Shown here: in pieces, positions 1 to 11,787 of the stretch | Numbering within the stretch: the first letter of the stretch is position 1 | How the letters are laid out: the number at the start of each line of letters is the position of its first letter | Origin: Cryptomeria japonica | Lineage: Eukaryota; Streptophyta; Pinopsida; Cupressales; Cupressaceae | Length of the DNA stretch: 64,000 bases | Assembly: GCF_030272615.1 (NCBI RefSeq) | Contig: NC_081413.1 | Location: forward strand, 103,066,239 to 103,130,238 | Reading direction: 5' to 3' | Position numbers and translations under genes: made by a program | Notes under the pieces: model-generated | Told to the model about the DNA's origin: nothing | Database searches by the model: none | The model's input: the letters and a program-made list of their open reading frames with translations, nothing else

Positions 1-223
1 TTATCAGACATGACTCATCTCACTACAGCCACATTTACTCTTACCCACGTGACCAAATTATCCTTGCTAATATTACCCATAATGAGAAAAGGAACCTAAA
101 CTCAAATGCTTAATGGTACGTCATCATTGCTAACGATATATATAGGCGAGGTTTGGATAGAACTTTTCTTAGGTGTCTAGAAATTGAAGAGTCCCAGTGT
201 GCATTATCTAAAGTCCATGAAGG
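1..223 (+). pseudogene. Tat-like gypsy pol remnant, N-terminal side of integrase
   Basis: Conceptual translation of roughly 110-223 gives a stretch with the signature YRRGLDRTFLRCLE, the linker before the integrase zinc domain in plant Tat-type Ty3/gypsy polyproteins, ending at the first His of the HHCC zinc finger (HEG). The frame has at least one stop. The protein resumes at 1610 on the far side of a solo LTR. The sequence before about 100 is probably the same polyprotein, but I cannot align it. The fragment enters from the left edge, so the upstream domains (protease, reverse transcriptase, RNase H) are not visible. Confidence 0.6.
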
Positions 224-1609
224 TGTTGGATATCATTGGCATATGATGAACCGATATGTTGATATCATGATAATGTATGTTGTCATTGATGTCAATAAGT
301 TCAAGTGAATCAGTATGAAGAGGTATGAGGAGATTCAGTGAACCGATGTTGGGGTCTCACTAAGTGTGATTATCGGTTGGTAGTCTCAGCTCTATGGTTA
401 TTGGCTTGTTGATCCAGCTTGTGTGATGAACTGATGATACTCTGTGATCGAGGTGCCACATCAGGTTTGAGAGCATAAAGGATTGAGGCATGAGAAGATC
501 AACCGTGTTTGAAGTCTACCTTGGAAATTATTATTCTTCTTAGTGGCATAAGAAGAAAATGTGATGGGTTACTAATTCCCATGAGCGGTGATGAATGAAC
601 AATGCAGATTGACTTGTGATCTATTTGAAATTATAAAATCTCTATGCAATATGTTTGGATGGTCAAGATGAGAGCACCTATGTTGTAAACCTAAGATGTT
701 TAGGGTTTAGGGTTTATGCCACCGACCTTTCTGTTACCTATAAGGTCGATGATGTTTGTATTGAAAAGTTGCTGGCAAAAGTTGTGTGTGTATTGGAGTG
801 AAGAGATACTTGATACTTGCCATACCAGTAAAGAGGGAAACTACAAAGTGTGATTGTAGAGTAGAGGATACGAAAAGGATCTGCCTTGGCATGTAGTGCT
901 GTTATCGGATCATAGTTTTACCTATTGTCTTTTAACCATTGAAATAGTTGGAAAATCCCTTTACCAGGTAGCTTTAATAGGCTTATTGTAAAACCTATAA
1001 CCAGGTGACTCAAGATCATTGAGTTCTTTAAATCCTCTAGTGAGGTAACCTTTAATAGGGTTTCAACCTCTAGCAGGGTATATAGCCATCTCTTAACCAG
1101 GTGATCTCTAACAGGATCGGTTCCTAACAAAACCTTATTGTAAAGTCTTTAACCAGACTAGGCTCCTAACAGGGCGAGCTTCAAAAGAGTTCAAAACAAG
1201 CTTGTGGGTATTCATTCGTACCGTGGTTTTTCCCATTTGGGTTTCCATGTGAAAAATCTGTGTGTCATGTGTTATGCATTTTTCATGTGATGTTTATGAA
1301 GTATTTGGTTGAAAGATCATGCATGTAGAATTAATAGGTTATGGTATTATTAGCATACCATATGCATATGTTTATGGGTGAAAGTTGATGTTGTACATTG
1401 ATCGTATTTGATGTATTTAGACTTATCAGTTTATGGTGTCTGGTGTCTTACCATGTTTGACTGGTATTGTCATGGTTAAGTTCAGTAATGGTGATAACCA
1501 GTTGGTATTTCTTTAGCTAGATAAGTCATTGAGAGTTTTTATTTGTACTGATTCACCCCCCTTCCTCTCAGTACCTATTGGGGTATCTGTTGTTCATCAT
1601 TATTCATCA
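224..1609 (+). mobile_element. Solo LTR 'D' (family related to C, A, B, G)
   Basis: It starts TGTTGGATATC and ends CATCA, flanked by GAAGG (219-223) and AAAGG (1610-1614), a 5-bp target duplication with one change. Removing the LTR and one duplicate restores the integrase reading frame, which independently confirms the boundaries. No primer site or polypurine tract adjoins it, so it is a solo LTR left by LTR-LTR recombination. It contains a TCATTGATGTCAAT box near its start, a TTTAGGG-like triplet at about 695-717, an array of CAGGTA-like motifs (955-1165) and a U5 hairpin GTACTGA/TCAGTAC (1545-1551 and 1568-1574) with a C-rich loop. About 45% of its layout is recognisable in solo LTR C. Confidence 0.85.
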
Positions 1610-1614
1610 AAAGG

Positions 1615-2517
1615 TATTTCTAGATCTCATTCAAATGGTCTAACTTTAGCTCGAAAACTACTAAGGGTTGGCTACTACTAGCTAGACATGAAGAAAGATG
1701 CTATAAAGTTTGCTAAAACTTGTGAGAAGTGTCAGCTACATGGGAATCTCATACATGCTCCAGCAAGAGATCTCATAACCTTCATTACACATTGGCCTTT
1801 TCAACAATAGGCATTTGATCTCATTGGCCAAATATATCCTGCATCATCTAACACACACAAGTTTATCATAACTGCCACTGAGTATTTCACTAAGTGGGTA
1901 GAAGTGGTTCCTCTCATCAAAGCAACCGATAAACAAGTAGCTTTGTTCATCCTTAACTATATTATCTATAGGTATGGTATACCTTCATCCATTGTGACTG
2001 ACAATGGAAAGAAATTCAAGAATAAAGATCTAGACGAGCTCTATGAAAAATTCAAAATTAAACAGCACTGGTCATCCATATATTACCCTCAAGCTAATGG
2101 ACAAGCTAAAGCATCTAACAAAAATCTGCCAACTATCTTACACATAATAGTAAATAAATCTGGAAGGGATTGGCATCTGCAGCTCAATCCTGCACTATGG
2201 GCTTATAGAACAAGTATCAGAACACCTACTAGAGCTATACCTTTTTCTTTGGTGTATGGATCCGAAGCATTCTTACCTATTGAGGTGGAAATATCATCTC
2301 TAAGAGTTTCTTTGCAAGGTCTTGTTACTGATGAAGACTACAAAATATTTATATTGCAAGAACTCGAGTTACTGGATGAACTTTGACAAGTGGCATTTTA
2401 TCATCTGAGAGTGTATCAAAAGAGAATGTCTAAAGGATATAACAAGAAGGTTTGACAATGAGAATTTTAGGTTGGTGGCCTTGTTCTCAGAGAAAATCCT
2501 AAAAATCCTTATACTTG
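1615..2517 (+). pseudogene. Tat-like gypsy integrase, remainder of the interrupted domain
   Basis: This continues the integrase begun at 1-223. It shows the second His of the zinc finger (SHSNG), the CEKCQLHG cysteine pair, the first catalytic Asp in FDLIGQI, the second in VTDNGKKF, and then YYPQANGQAKASNK. In that last block the glutamate expected after GQ(A/V) is replaced by Lys, so the DDE triad is broken. The C-terminal flank keeps the Tat-style WAYRTSIRTPT and GLVLRENPKN signatures. Stops occur near 1678, 1808 and 2384. The sequence ends abruptly near 2517, where the opposite-strand element E begins. The longest open piece is 1904-2386. Confidence 0.85.
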
Positions 2518-5500
2518 ATGGGGACACAAAAAGAACCCCTGCTCCAGATCCTTCTTTGGAGCAAGCTCCATCAAAATACATCTGCCACAACCCATACTGC
2601 TGTGCTTGTAGCTCAACTACAATAGGATCAATATTCTTCAATTGAGGCAAAATTGGTTGAAGTCTAAAGTTATTTAAATCTACATCAATCATACAATTAA
2701 GCATACTAGGGTCTACATTTTCAATTACCCTAGGAGCTCGTGGCTCTCTGTATAATTTGACCTGATTACCACTAATAGGAATGGTAGCATAAGATAAGTC
2801 CAGTTGAACATTTCCCCCTACTGCTGCTGCCCACTGCCTGGAAAGTAACATACCATAGTGGGGTTTAGTGTCAGTAACAATAACATCCATTTTGTAAGTG
2901 GCTTCAGGGAATGCTACTATTTTTACTTCTACATCTTTCATTGTACCTATCACAGGTACTTCTCTGTTATCCATGGCATAGCATTTCCCATACATAGTGG
3001 TTACTGATAACCCTAATTCTTTCATAACACCATAGGGCATTACATTAGCAGCAACTCCTAAATCTATCATGTAGTTTTTAATCAACCGGTTATTGACTAA
3101 CAAGGTAACATAGAAGGGATCCACCTGAGAAGGCTCCTGAGTGATAGTGGTTCCAACATAAACCTCTGGGGTTTGGAACTCTTGATCCTTTCCAACTTTA
3201 GCTAAACCGATGGGTAATACTGTGTCACTCTCAGATATACTAGAGAATAAAGACAAAGCTGCATCCTTATGTTCTTTAATCTTTAGTAATTCTACTAATG
3301 GAACAGTGACCTTCATTTGAGTTAAAGCTTGGGCCATATCAAATGTAGAACTATTGCATTTTTCAATATTAACCCTAACTTTTTCTGTTTTGAATTGACT
3401 TGCCCTTTTCACTGTCTTTGCTCCTTGTACATCACCAATATTTTTATCATCTTTACCTTTATGTACATCCTTAACTTGTTCCCCCTTTTCTTGACCGACC
3501 TTAGGAACAGTAGTAGCACTACTTGATGCCCCCCTATTTGTAACTTCCTTTACAAACATAGAACCCGGCTCACCCTGATCAGTGTCTCTCTTAGTGCTTC
3601 TTAGATTATAATTATGTTTTGCTTTAGCAATTGCAGCCTTAGTGAGATTTCTAACTTCTTCCTCACTAGGCCTCCTAAGATGAACCTCTTCATCTTCAAT
3701 TATTACCACATTCAATGTAGGATGCCAACCTAAGGCTAACTGTCCTTGCACTAGCTTTTCACTATCCAGCACATCACTGTATTCACTTTGCACGGATTCC
3801 TCATCACTTTCTACGATGGTTTCAAACATATTAATGTCAAGCTCTGCTTCTGGTCTCATAGATTCTTCAAGAGCTTGAGCCACTGCACACTGATGAGGAG
3901 AATGTGGTCCATCACAAGCAATACACCAAGGAGTATTTTCTATATTGTGAATAGTTTTCCCTTTCAAAGGATCTGGTGTGTCTTGACTTTGGGTAATTTT
4001 GGGCTTCTCAATTTGGGGTTTACCGTCCTTCCAATTGGTATTATATGGCATATCATGTAATCTAGGGGGTCTATCTTGCCAGTTATAATGAGGTTTATCA
4101 TTTTTGTTAACCTTGGCAGTCAAATCTTTCATAGCAGTAACCAATTTCTCTATTTTATCATCCTCTTTAGCAACTTTATTAGGTTGCTATTTGGTTTCTT
4201 GCCATAATCTACCATTTGTCCTTCTTCCTAATTTTCCAGATGCTTTTCTGTTACTTTCTACATTTATGGCAATTCTAAAAGCATCTCTCAGGTTATGGGG
4301 ATTTTTATCTCTCAAGATATAGGCCATTTTGGAATCAAATGCATTGTAATATGTATTAAGACACATGTTATCATCGAGCCTCATCACTTGATACAATTTG
4401 TGCATGGCTTTCTGGAATCTGGCATTGAAATCAGTGACCATTTCATTTTCAGATTTTCTAATATTGTTGAACTCATTTAGCATGAAACTCACATTAGTCT
4501 TGTCACCATACTGCTCTTGAAAGCAATTTTTAAAATCTTCCCATGAACCTATTGTATTGACTGGAAGACCTCTGTACCAATCTCTTGCTTCATCAACCAG
4601 GGATTGAACAAACAGTTTCATAATAACATCTTCATCTACTATCTCATAATCGTTTATTAGATCCCCAAAAGATTTTAGATGTTCCTCAGCACTAATTGCA
4701 TTGTTCCTGGCAAATTTATGGAGTCTGTCTCTTAACTCAGTGGGAACATGATTTGGATATCCCAGGATCCCATCAAAGAACAATTGTCTATATTGTTCTA
4801 GATTGATTGGCCTTCTTTGAAAAGGGGTAATAGCACTATTATTTCCCATGGTTATTTTAGCTTTTGGGATTGGAGATTGAGGTGCTTGGGTGTACTGTTT
4901 ATTCACGGGTATTTGGCTTACTGAGGCAATATTAGCTTATACTGCAGGTTGAGTATTAACCTGAGGAAAGGAAATGTGTTGGGGTTTAGGCTTGCTAAGA
5001 TCTTCTGATGGGAATGTAATAGGGGGAGCCTTTAAGTAATTAATCTTTCTTTTAACTTCCTGATTCGTTGCTTCTAACTCAGCCTTTTCCGGTTCCATTT
5101 GGAGATCTTCCTTTTCCTTCCTCATCCTTTCCATCTCTCTCTCATGTGCTAGAATCCTATGAGAGATCTCTTTTGTAGTTTTAGATTCTATTCCATCATC
5201 TACCCATTTCTGTTTTCCTTTATCTAGATTGGCTTTAGGAAACTAGGAGTCATTAAATACTTCCCTAGTTGGCTGGGCTACTAACTTACAAGCTTGTTTA
5301 GTTTTGGGGATTAGAATTTCTCTAATCACAAGGCCTTCCTCGTCACTTTTTTCTTTCTCTTTAGCAAGTAATTCAAGATTAGCTATCTGTCTAAGAAGCC
5401 TATCTCTTTCCATTAGTTTGTCTTTAACTTCCTTCTCCTTATTTGCCTCCTTTTGGGCTCTTAAGGATATTAAATGATGGACTCTTCTATTTAAATCTTC

Positions 5501-5950
5501 AATCTCTTGAGACACTTTATCCTCATCAGGGAAGTTTTCTTCAGAGTCTGATGCATTAACTTGATCTATGTCAATCAGACTAATGTTCCCATCAATTGTC
5601 CTAGGAACAGAGTGCCTAATTGCATTTGAACTAGTTCTATCTTTTGCAGAAACACTAACATGAGATAGATCTTGATTTAAAATAGGTGCGTCATTAATAT
5701 TTCCAAACAATCCCGAATGGAAACCTAAAATATCATGCTCTGAATCTCTGGAAGATGAATTAGACTTTGCATAGACAGGTCGATTAGGCATCTTACCAGT
5801 ATTATTGTTTTTCTGCACCCAAGCAGCATTTGATGGCTCATGCAACACAGATCTCTTCTGGCCTCTCCGTGACTGTTCTGGCAGACATTCTTGCAAAGTT
5901 TCACGAGGATGTTTCTTCATGAATGATCTTGTGTTTTTTGCTCCTTGCAT
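2518..5950 (-). pseudogene. Element E: gag-protease polyprotein with start of an RNase H domain (Tat-like gypsy)
   Basis: One reading frame of about 1,190 codons runs from Met at 5950 to the junction near 2518, broken by only three in-frame stops (5243-5245, 4937-4939, 4187-4189) and no frameshift. In order it holds an acidic, coiled-coil N-terminus (5950-4940), a retrotransposon gag domain (about 4840-4200, with ARDWYRGLP and FKNCFQEQYGDK), a short zinc knuckle of form CX2CX3HX4C (about 3935-3895, WCIACDGPHSPHQC), an acidic and basic linker, and an aspartic protease (about 3100-2760). In the protease the usual D-S/T-G is D-L-G. It ends in the first strand of an RNase H fold (MYFDGACSKEGSGAG, about 2570-2525). 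Gag would form the particle, and protease would cut the polyprotein. Reverse transcriptase and integrase are absent because the element is cut at the junction. Confidence 0.85.
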
Positions 5951-6127
5951 CTCGCTTGTCTTCCTTTTATAAAAATTTGTATCTCACAAGGACTAGTTCA
6001 AAAGTAACAGAGTCGCCACCCACAAAACCATGGGAATAATGAAAACAAGCAGTCTTATCCACAAACACACAACAATTTTCTTTACGAGCCTCAACATAGA
6101 TCTGTGTTTATATCTTTATTGTAACTC
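5951..6127 (-). other. Element E 5' untranslated leader
   Basis: This is the stretch between the primer-binding site and the gag Met at 5950, on the minus strand. It contains no reading frame of note and no second element that I can see. Confidence 0.55.
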
Positions 6128-6145
6128 TCCCCAGCAGAGTCACCA
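6128..6145 (-). promoter_or_regulatory. Element E primer-binding site (tRNA-Arg type)
   Basis: Read on the minus strand it is TGGTGACTCTGCTGGGGA, nearly identical to the primer site I know from Ogre/Tat elements (TGGCGACTCTGCTGGGGA, attributed to a tRNA-Arg). It lies 4 nt inside the putative LTR end, as expected for minus-strand DNA priming. The tRNA assignment is from memory. Confidence 0.75.
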
Positions 6146-7038
6146 CTTTTGTTGTGGTGACTTGAATGGGATAATCTCAACCTTATATGAATTAATTCTT
6201 TCTTAACCAGACAATATGATTAAACTGATTTCCTTTAACATCCTTAAAATAATATGATTAAACTCGGTGCAAAAGAGACATCAAAGATAAGGAAATTCTC
6301 AAGACAACATATGACAAGGTTTGATTGAACCTCCTACACTTCGGACTTACTCAGAGCCTAGGTGGGTATACCTTTGTGAATTGAATTCACACTTTTGAAC
6401 ATAAACCCACAACAAACCAGTCCAGAAAACCAGTGGATCTATTCACCTTGAAATCAACTGAAAATAAAGAATGGAAACTATACTTAAATTCAGCATTTCG
6501 ATCAACAAAACATGCAATAAACCACTTCAATCAATACCAGTGCCTTATCCAAGGTCACAGAGTCATCTAAACTCAGATAATACTCCTCAAACAAAACATC
6601 TTTATGTGTCCCATTGGCTTGGTTCCTATTAATCCTTGTATTCGCCTGACACCTACAAGAATTTATGCATTCCAAATTAAGCTATGATCATCAAAATTCA
6701 AAGTCTCTTCCAAAGAGTTTACTGGTATGAGTGATCCCCGCATCTTTAATTTCCCTCCTAAAGAGAAAAGCTAACGAACACTTCTACTAAAATTGCTTTG
6801 CAATTCCATTCAAACAGAACAACCCTGGATTATTCAGAATGAAAATAGTAAACAAATTTGTAAACACACTTGAAGACAACACAAAGCTTTACTCAAAACC
6901 GATGGTCTGTATATTGATATTTAGTTCAAGAATATTACAAGAAATTTTGAGTATTCTCCATTAGACTTAGAAAAGCTCAGATAAATTTCTGCAGCATTTT
7001 CTTACAATTCTTTGCAATCTCCCTTCCTCTAGTCCTAG

Positions 7039-7056
7039 TATCCATTTATAACAACA
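7039..7056 (-). promoter_or_regulatory. TATA-like box of E LTR
   Basis: The minus strand reads GTTGTTATAAATGGATAC. It is placed between the LTR coding block and the U5 end, suitable for starting the genomic RNA about 30 nt downstream. Assigned by motif only. Confidence 0.4.
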
Positions 7057-7147
7057 TGGATGCACAAAGCTTCAGACTTCTCGAGGAGAGTTTGTTACAA
7101 TCATTTCTTTCAAAATAAAGAGGTTACAAGCTTTTCGCAAAAAATAG

Positions 7148-10100
7148 TTACAAGCTCTTTTCGGCCTCTGCAGTTTCTTTAACAAGCTGTTCAGTTGCAA
7201 CCTCTTCTACCTTTTCAGGGGCGCTCTCCAACTTTTCCGGATCATGGGTGGCATATTTAGTTGTCCACTCACCATACACCTCTTCTGTCGGCCATGAGAA
7301 ATTAATCACTTTATCCTTGGTCTTAGTCAACCTTTTCCAAGAATTTCTCATTTTGTTGACTTCTGAATTGAGAAAACCATAATGTGACTTAATTTTCTCT
7401 ATCTCTTGTATTGTCAAAACAAAGAAAGAATCATCGTCTAGATCAATAATTCCTTTAACTCTTGCTGAAAATTTAGCTTCTATCTCCTTAAGCCACATTT
7501 GTTTGTCCTTTAATCGATCCGGGCTAGCAAAAACTCCTGGGAGCAACTCAAAAACTTGATCAGTGTACTCCTTTTTGCACAAACTAACCTTCCTATCCAC
7601 ATTATCCACCTCTACTGCTAATTGTACTAAGACTTTAGCGACATCAGAAGTGGATTTGATGATGGGATTGGCCCTTGCCTCATCGCAGGATACACACATA
7701 AACTCTAAATCTTTTTCCCTAGGCCTCCATTTATCAAAAATAGGTGTCAAAATGGCCTTGTCTCTCCTGAGCTCATTCCATATATCCATAATTTTACCTA
7801 CATTGTTGTAGAGCAATGAGACATTTATTGTATCTGCAAAAATGGAAATTGTAGCCATTACTTTCTCCTCATACTTCTTTGCATATAAGGCCTAAGCCTA
7901 TTTCAAGTTTTCTAATTCTTGGGGAGTGATTTCAATCATTTGAGAGCTGGAGGGTGCTAGAGATGGTGGAAACTCAATGATAGGGCTAGTAGGTGGAGGT
8001 CTTGCAGGAGAAGAGGAGATCATCAGTGTTGAACACTCACCTTGATGGTATTGTCCAGTCAACTGGCTCTGTAGCTTGACAATGATGCTATCCTTACCTC
8101 TTACCTCCTCCTTGGCATTGTTATAGGCCTTCAAAACTGTTTCCAACTTAACTTGGAGGGCCTCTTTCTCTTTGGCTTCCTTCTTTGCTACTGCAACACT
8201 AAATTTTATAGTCTCTAACACAGTGCTAGCAGCCTCCACTACCCCTGTACTCTGCACTCTCTTCACCATCATCCCACCAAGGTAACTTGGCCCTAGGGTG
8301 TCTTTGCTTTTCTTACTCTCATTTCTCTTGAGAGACCACATGACAAGTGCAGCATTATCCTTATTGAAAGTAATCCCCTCCATGGGTTTAGTCTCTTTTC
8401 TCACTGCATCTAATACCAGGGCATCTACTATATCCCATTCGGGTAAAATAAGCACTCCAGCTTGTGCTACCATATCTCTTCCCTGCTCAGGGGTGATGGT
8501 TTTGAATTCTTCCATCATCTCTTGCTTTATTTGCTCTTCCACCAGGGCTGGATCTTTATTGGGCTGCTCAGCCTTTCTCTTTTCATATCTAGCATTATGT
8601 GTTGTTTCCATATAAACTACATAAATTCTTCTGATGTGACAAAATTGTTATCAGCTAAAAAGGCACTACTTGCCTGCTTTATCTCAGGATCCCACTCATG
8701 GCCTTTGAGTTCAGTGGTAGTGATATCCATTTCCGCAGCAATGGGTTCTTCTGGAATTCCTTCCTCCACTTCATCATAAGTGTATGCAATTTCCCCTAGA
8801 CTACCTAACTGTAGGAGTTTCTCAGCTGCTGCTTGCTCATTTCCTATATGAGTAGGGAATTGGGATGGGGAATACAAAGGTGTATCTAATTGTACTTCTT
8901 TCCCCACCCTTTGCTTCTTTGGGCTTTCTTGGATGTCAATGACATCTTGTATCTTCCTCTTTCCTTTGGAGGTAGAGGGCTCCCCTGTTGTAGGCATCAT
9001 CACACTATAACTGGATTTCTTATGTAGTGTATAATCACCAGGAGGGATTGCTTTGCTGGAAGTTGACCTACTTAGGATCATTCTTGCCTTCTTAGGGTTG
9101 CTCTTGATTATAGCTTCCCTCTTCTCCTTCAGTGTCTGCATCACATCTTCAAAGCAAACAATCAAAAACTTTATTTTCTCCTCCAGTGGGAAAAAGCTAG
9201 ACAATGGGTCATAGCTGGCATCAAACTAATGCACAAAATCCAAGGCTTTCTTATAAGCCGCCCACTTCTCTTTCCTTAGCTCTTGCTCATCTAGATCAAA
9301 CTCATTTTTGATGAGGTCTTCAGGAAACTAGAATTGATGAGGCCTACCTCTGCATGCTACCTTCTTTCTAAACATACCATTGAAGAAATCTTCCGGATCA
9401 GCACACCTGGACACTACAGTGGACAAATGATAAGGCTTGAGGAAATCCTCAAAGCAATTCCAGCCTCCTTTTGTTATTACAAATTGGTGAGCTATGGTAG
9501 CTGCAGGGAAAATAGTCCCTTTACCCCTGCCTGTTAACTCTACCTCTTGTAAGCCACCAATTTGTCTAAGGATCTCTGTGATTCCCACTTTGAGAGGGAC
9601 CTGGTAAGGTAGCAAAAATGGGGTGCCCCTGAAACCAAACACTCTGAAAACTGTGGAGACTAGATACAAGTAAATGTCACCCCAGTTATGGACAATTTTT
9701 ATGTTCTCTACGAATTCTTTTGGTCTTATGAATTCTAGAAGAACTTTGGGGATTCTTGGGTTCTCAGAGCAGAGGAGAGTCCTTATCTTGGATGCAAAAT
9801 ATTTATCAAACTTCAAAAAACTGGCATCCTCTCTATCCCATGACAACACAGTACTCCATAATTGTACCGGCATTTTTTCTCCTTCTTTCTCCTTAACAAG
9901 GTCCAGTCCACTGGCAAAGTAATCACCACCTTTGAAGAGAAAAAGATGCATCAGGAGTGAGTACCATCCGAAAGGCCTATCCACCTTTCCATTCTTGATT
10001 CCTATTAACCCTCCATGAATAGCATCAGCAATGAAAGAGGCATAATCAAATGTAATTGCGAGAGAAGGATTCAAAATCTGAGCAATCATTAACAGGTAAT

Positions 10101-10806
10101 GATTTGGCATATTTGTTTCAGCGTCTTCTCCCAGAACTTGGCAAAGTGCCCAATACATTCCTTTAGCCCTCAAGGTGAACATACCTAATGAAAAGGGCTC
10201 TTGTGTGTTGGGTCCTACAACTGTTAACCCTCCTATCTTCACAAAAAACTCCTTGAGAGGCCCGTTCCTGAGATGACTCCTCTATGCACCGTAAATTTGG
10301 GCTAATGATATGAAATTTATAGGTTCTAGAAAATTGGTGAACTCATTAAGCCCAAAAGCTTTCCTGAATTCTTTAGCATTAATCTTGACAAGGGTTTTCC
10401 CATTTATATCCCGAATGCTTCTTGTGACTGGATCATAGTTGAGCGCAATTTGGGTCAATAGATCTATGTCCATAAATACCCCTGGGACTACTAATTTCCC
10501 GACATCTAATTCCTAGATACTGTTTTGCAGGGTAGGAGAATTTCTCATTCCAAGTCCAACTTTAAACAACCCCAACCCAGACAATCCAACCTATGGGTCT
10601 CTCAACTAGTTACCCTTGTCATATAATCCTTCTCCTATCTTTAAACGGGGAGCCTTGGGCACTAATTCTTTTGCCTTTGATGCCTGATTAGTTGACAACG
10701 TCAACTGTTCTAAAAAATCATCATAGACACTCCTTTCTAAATAGTTAACTTTGCCAGAAAACTCTCTTTTAGGAGCCATTTTGAAAACGTAAGAAATGAA
10801 TACCAC
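7148..10806 (-). pseudogene. Decayed ~1,200-codon reading frame inside the E LTR; function unknown
   Basis: Starting at a Met near 10806 (or MAPKRE at about 10780), one frame runs to 8617 with stops near 10604, 10520, 10283, 9329 and 9226. A single frameshift at about 8615 leads into a second frame to 7148. The N-terminal half (about 10470-9330) is a helical globular region with YDPVTRSIRDINGK, KEFRKAFGL and FGWYSLLMHLFLF. The middle (9204-8617) is basic and Ser/Pro-rich with a nuclear-signal-like KKQRVGK. The C-terminal third (8611-7148) is charged and helical, probably coiled coil, with a Pro-rich hinge. There is no reverse transcriptase, transposase or protease motif. The N-terminal layout loosely recalls ORF2 of elements A, B and G (see findings). 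It lies upstream of the LTR's TATA-like box, so it would need its own promoter. Confidence 0.7.
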
Positions 10807-11457
10807 TCTTAAACAATTCTGTGATGAATCAATTATCTTATCTAAAACACTACATAGGAATTTCTACACAAGAATACAAGAGAACCTATTCTTCGCTTGA
10901 AGGAATTTTCTCTGCAACTGAACTGACTTGCTCTGTACCTAAAGAAAATAACTCTGCATCCACTCTTCTACAAAATTCTTTAAAAGATATCTTCACCCGG
11001 TTGATAGGAAATCAAATATTGTACTCAGGGCCTTAACTACAACATTGATTCCGCATGCTTCGGTCGTCCCTTCAAAATTGAATTCATACGAGAATTCGTA
11101 TTTTTCTCTCCAACGGGTCACAACGTTCCTGCAAGTGTTTCATTTTGCTCTTTCGCAACTTAGCGAAGCATAACTATCGGGCAGCTTAGTCCTACGAAAT
11201 AGCGCTGACCGTCCGATCAAAAGAAACTTGATCGAGCGTTAGATTAACTAACAACTTTGGCTCCGCGTCGGGTCCCGCTTCTTTATTGGCTATATGATAC
11301 CACATGGTGCCCAACCATTGGCCTTGAAATTTCCTTCGCATTCGACTTAGCACTGGCCGCGTGTCTTTCCTTTATACCACCGGTTCCACCTTGGCGGGCC
11401 CACACTTTCTTCTTAGACCACATGTCGCCGAACACGTGGACGGCTCTCATGCACTCT

Positions 11458-11508
11458 CGCTATTTCGCGGGGTATAAAGAACGAGCATCTTACCCTTGTG
11501 AAATAGCG
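11458..11508. repeat. Inverted-repeat cassette, copy 1
   Basis: Arms CGCTATTTCGC (11458-11468) and GTGAAATAGCG (11498-11508) pair with one mismatch around a 29-nt loop that contains GGGGTATAAAG. Confidence 0.7.
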
Positions 11509-11736
11509 CGGGCCGTCAGATCATCTCTTAAGTTGATCGGCTTTAAATCATTTGAAAAGGCTTTCGGGAGGGGTGGGCCCGCTGACTCACTATGAACACC
11601 TAGCGTCCAGTCACCTTCAGAGCTGACTTGTCACTTTTTCGTTTGCCGAGAGAAAACCACGGGGCCCCAACAAACTCTTAACAGCTATATCCTCCAGGGC
11701 CGCCATCATGATACGTGGATGACTCTCATGCACTAT

Positions 11737-11787
11737 CGCTATTTCGCGGGGTATAAAGAACGAGCATCTTACCCTTGCGAAATAGCG
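11737..11787. repeat. Inverted-repeat cassette, copy 2
   Basis: Perfect 11-bp arms CGCTATTTCGC (11737-11747) and GCGAAATAGCG (11777-11787) enclose the same TATAAAG-bearing loop. Looser relatives sit at about 11140-11205 and 12127-12155. Confidence 0.75.

Noticed and set aside
695-717. TTTAGGGTTTAGGG-like stretch in LTR D (and at about 25428 in C), like plant telomere repeat
   Set aside because: Only two to three units, at the same place in two LTRs of one family, so it is an LTR-internal motif rather than an interstitial telomere.
11257-11595. 112-codon plus-strand frame in the E LTR
   Set aside because: It spans the tandem duplication and inverted-repeat cassette and is broken in the second copy. 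Not coding.
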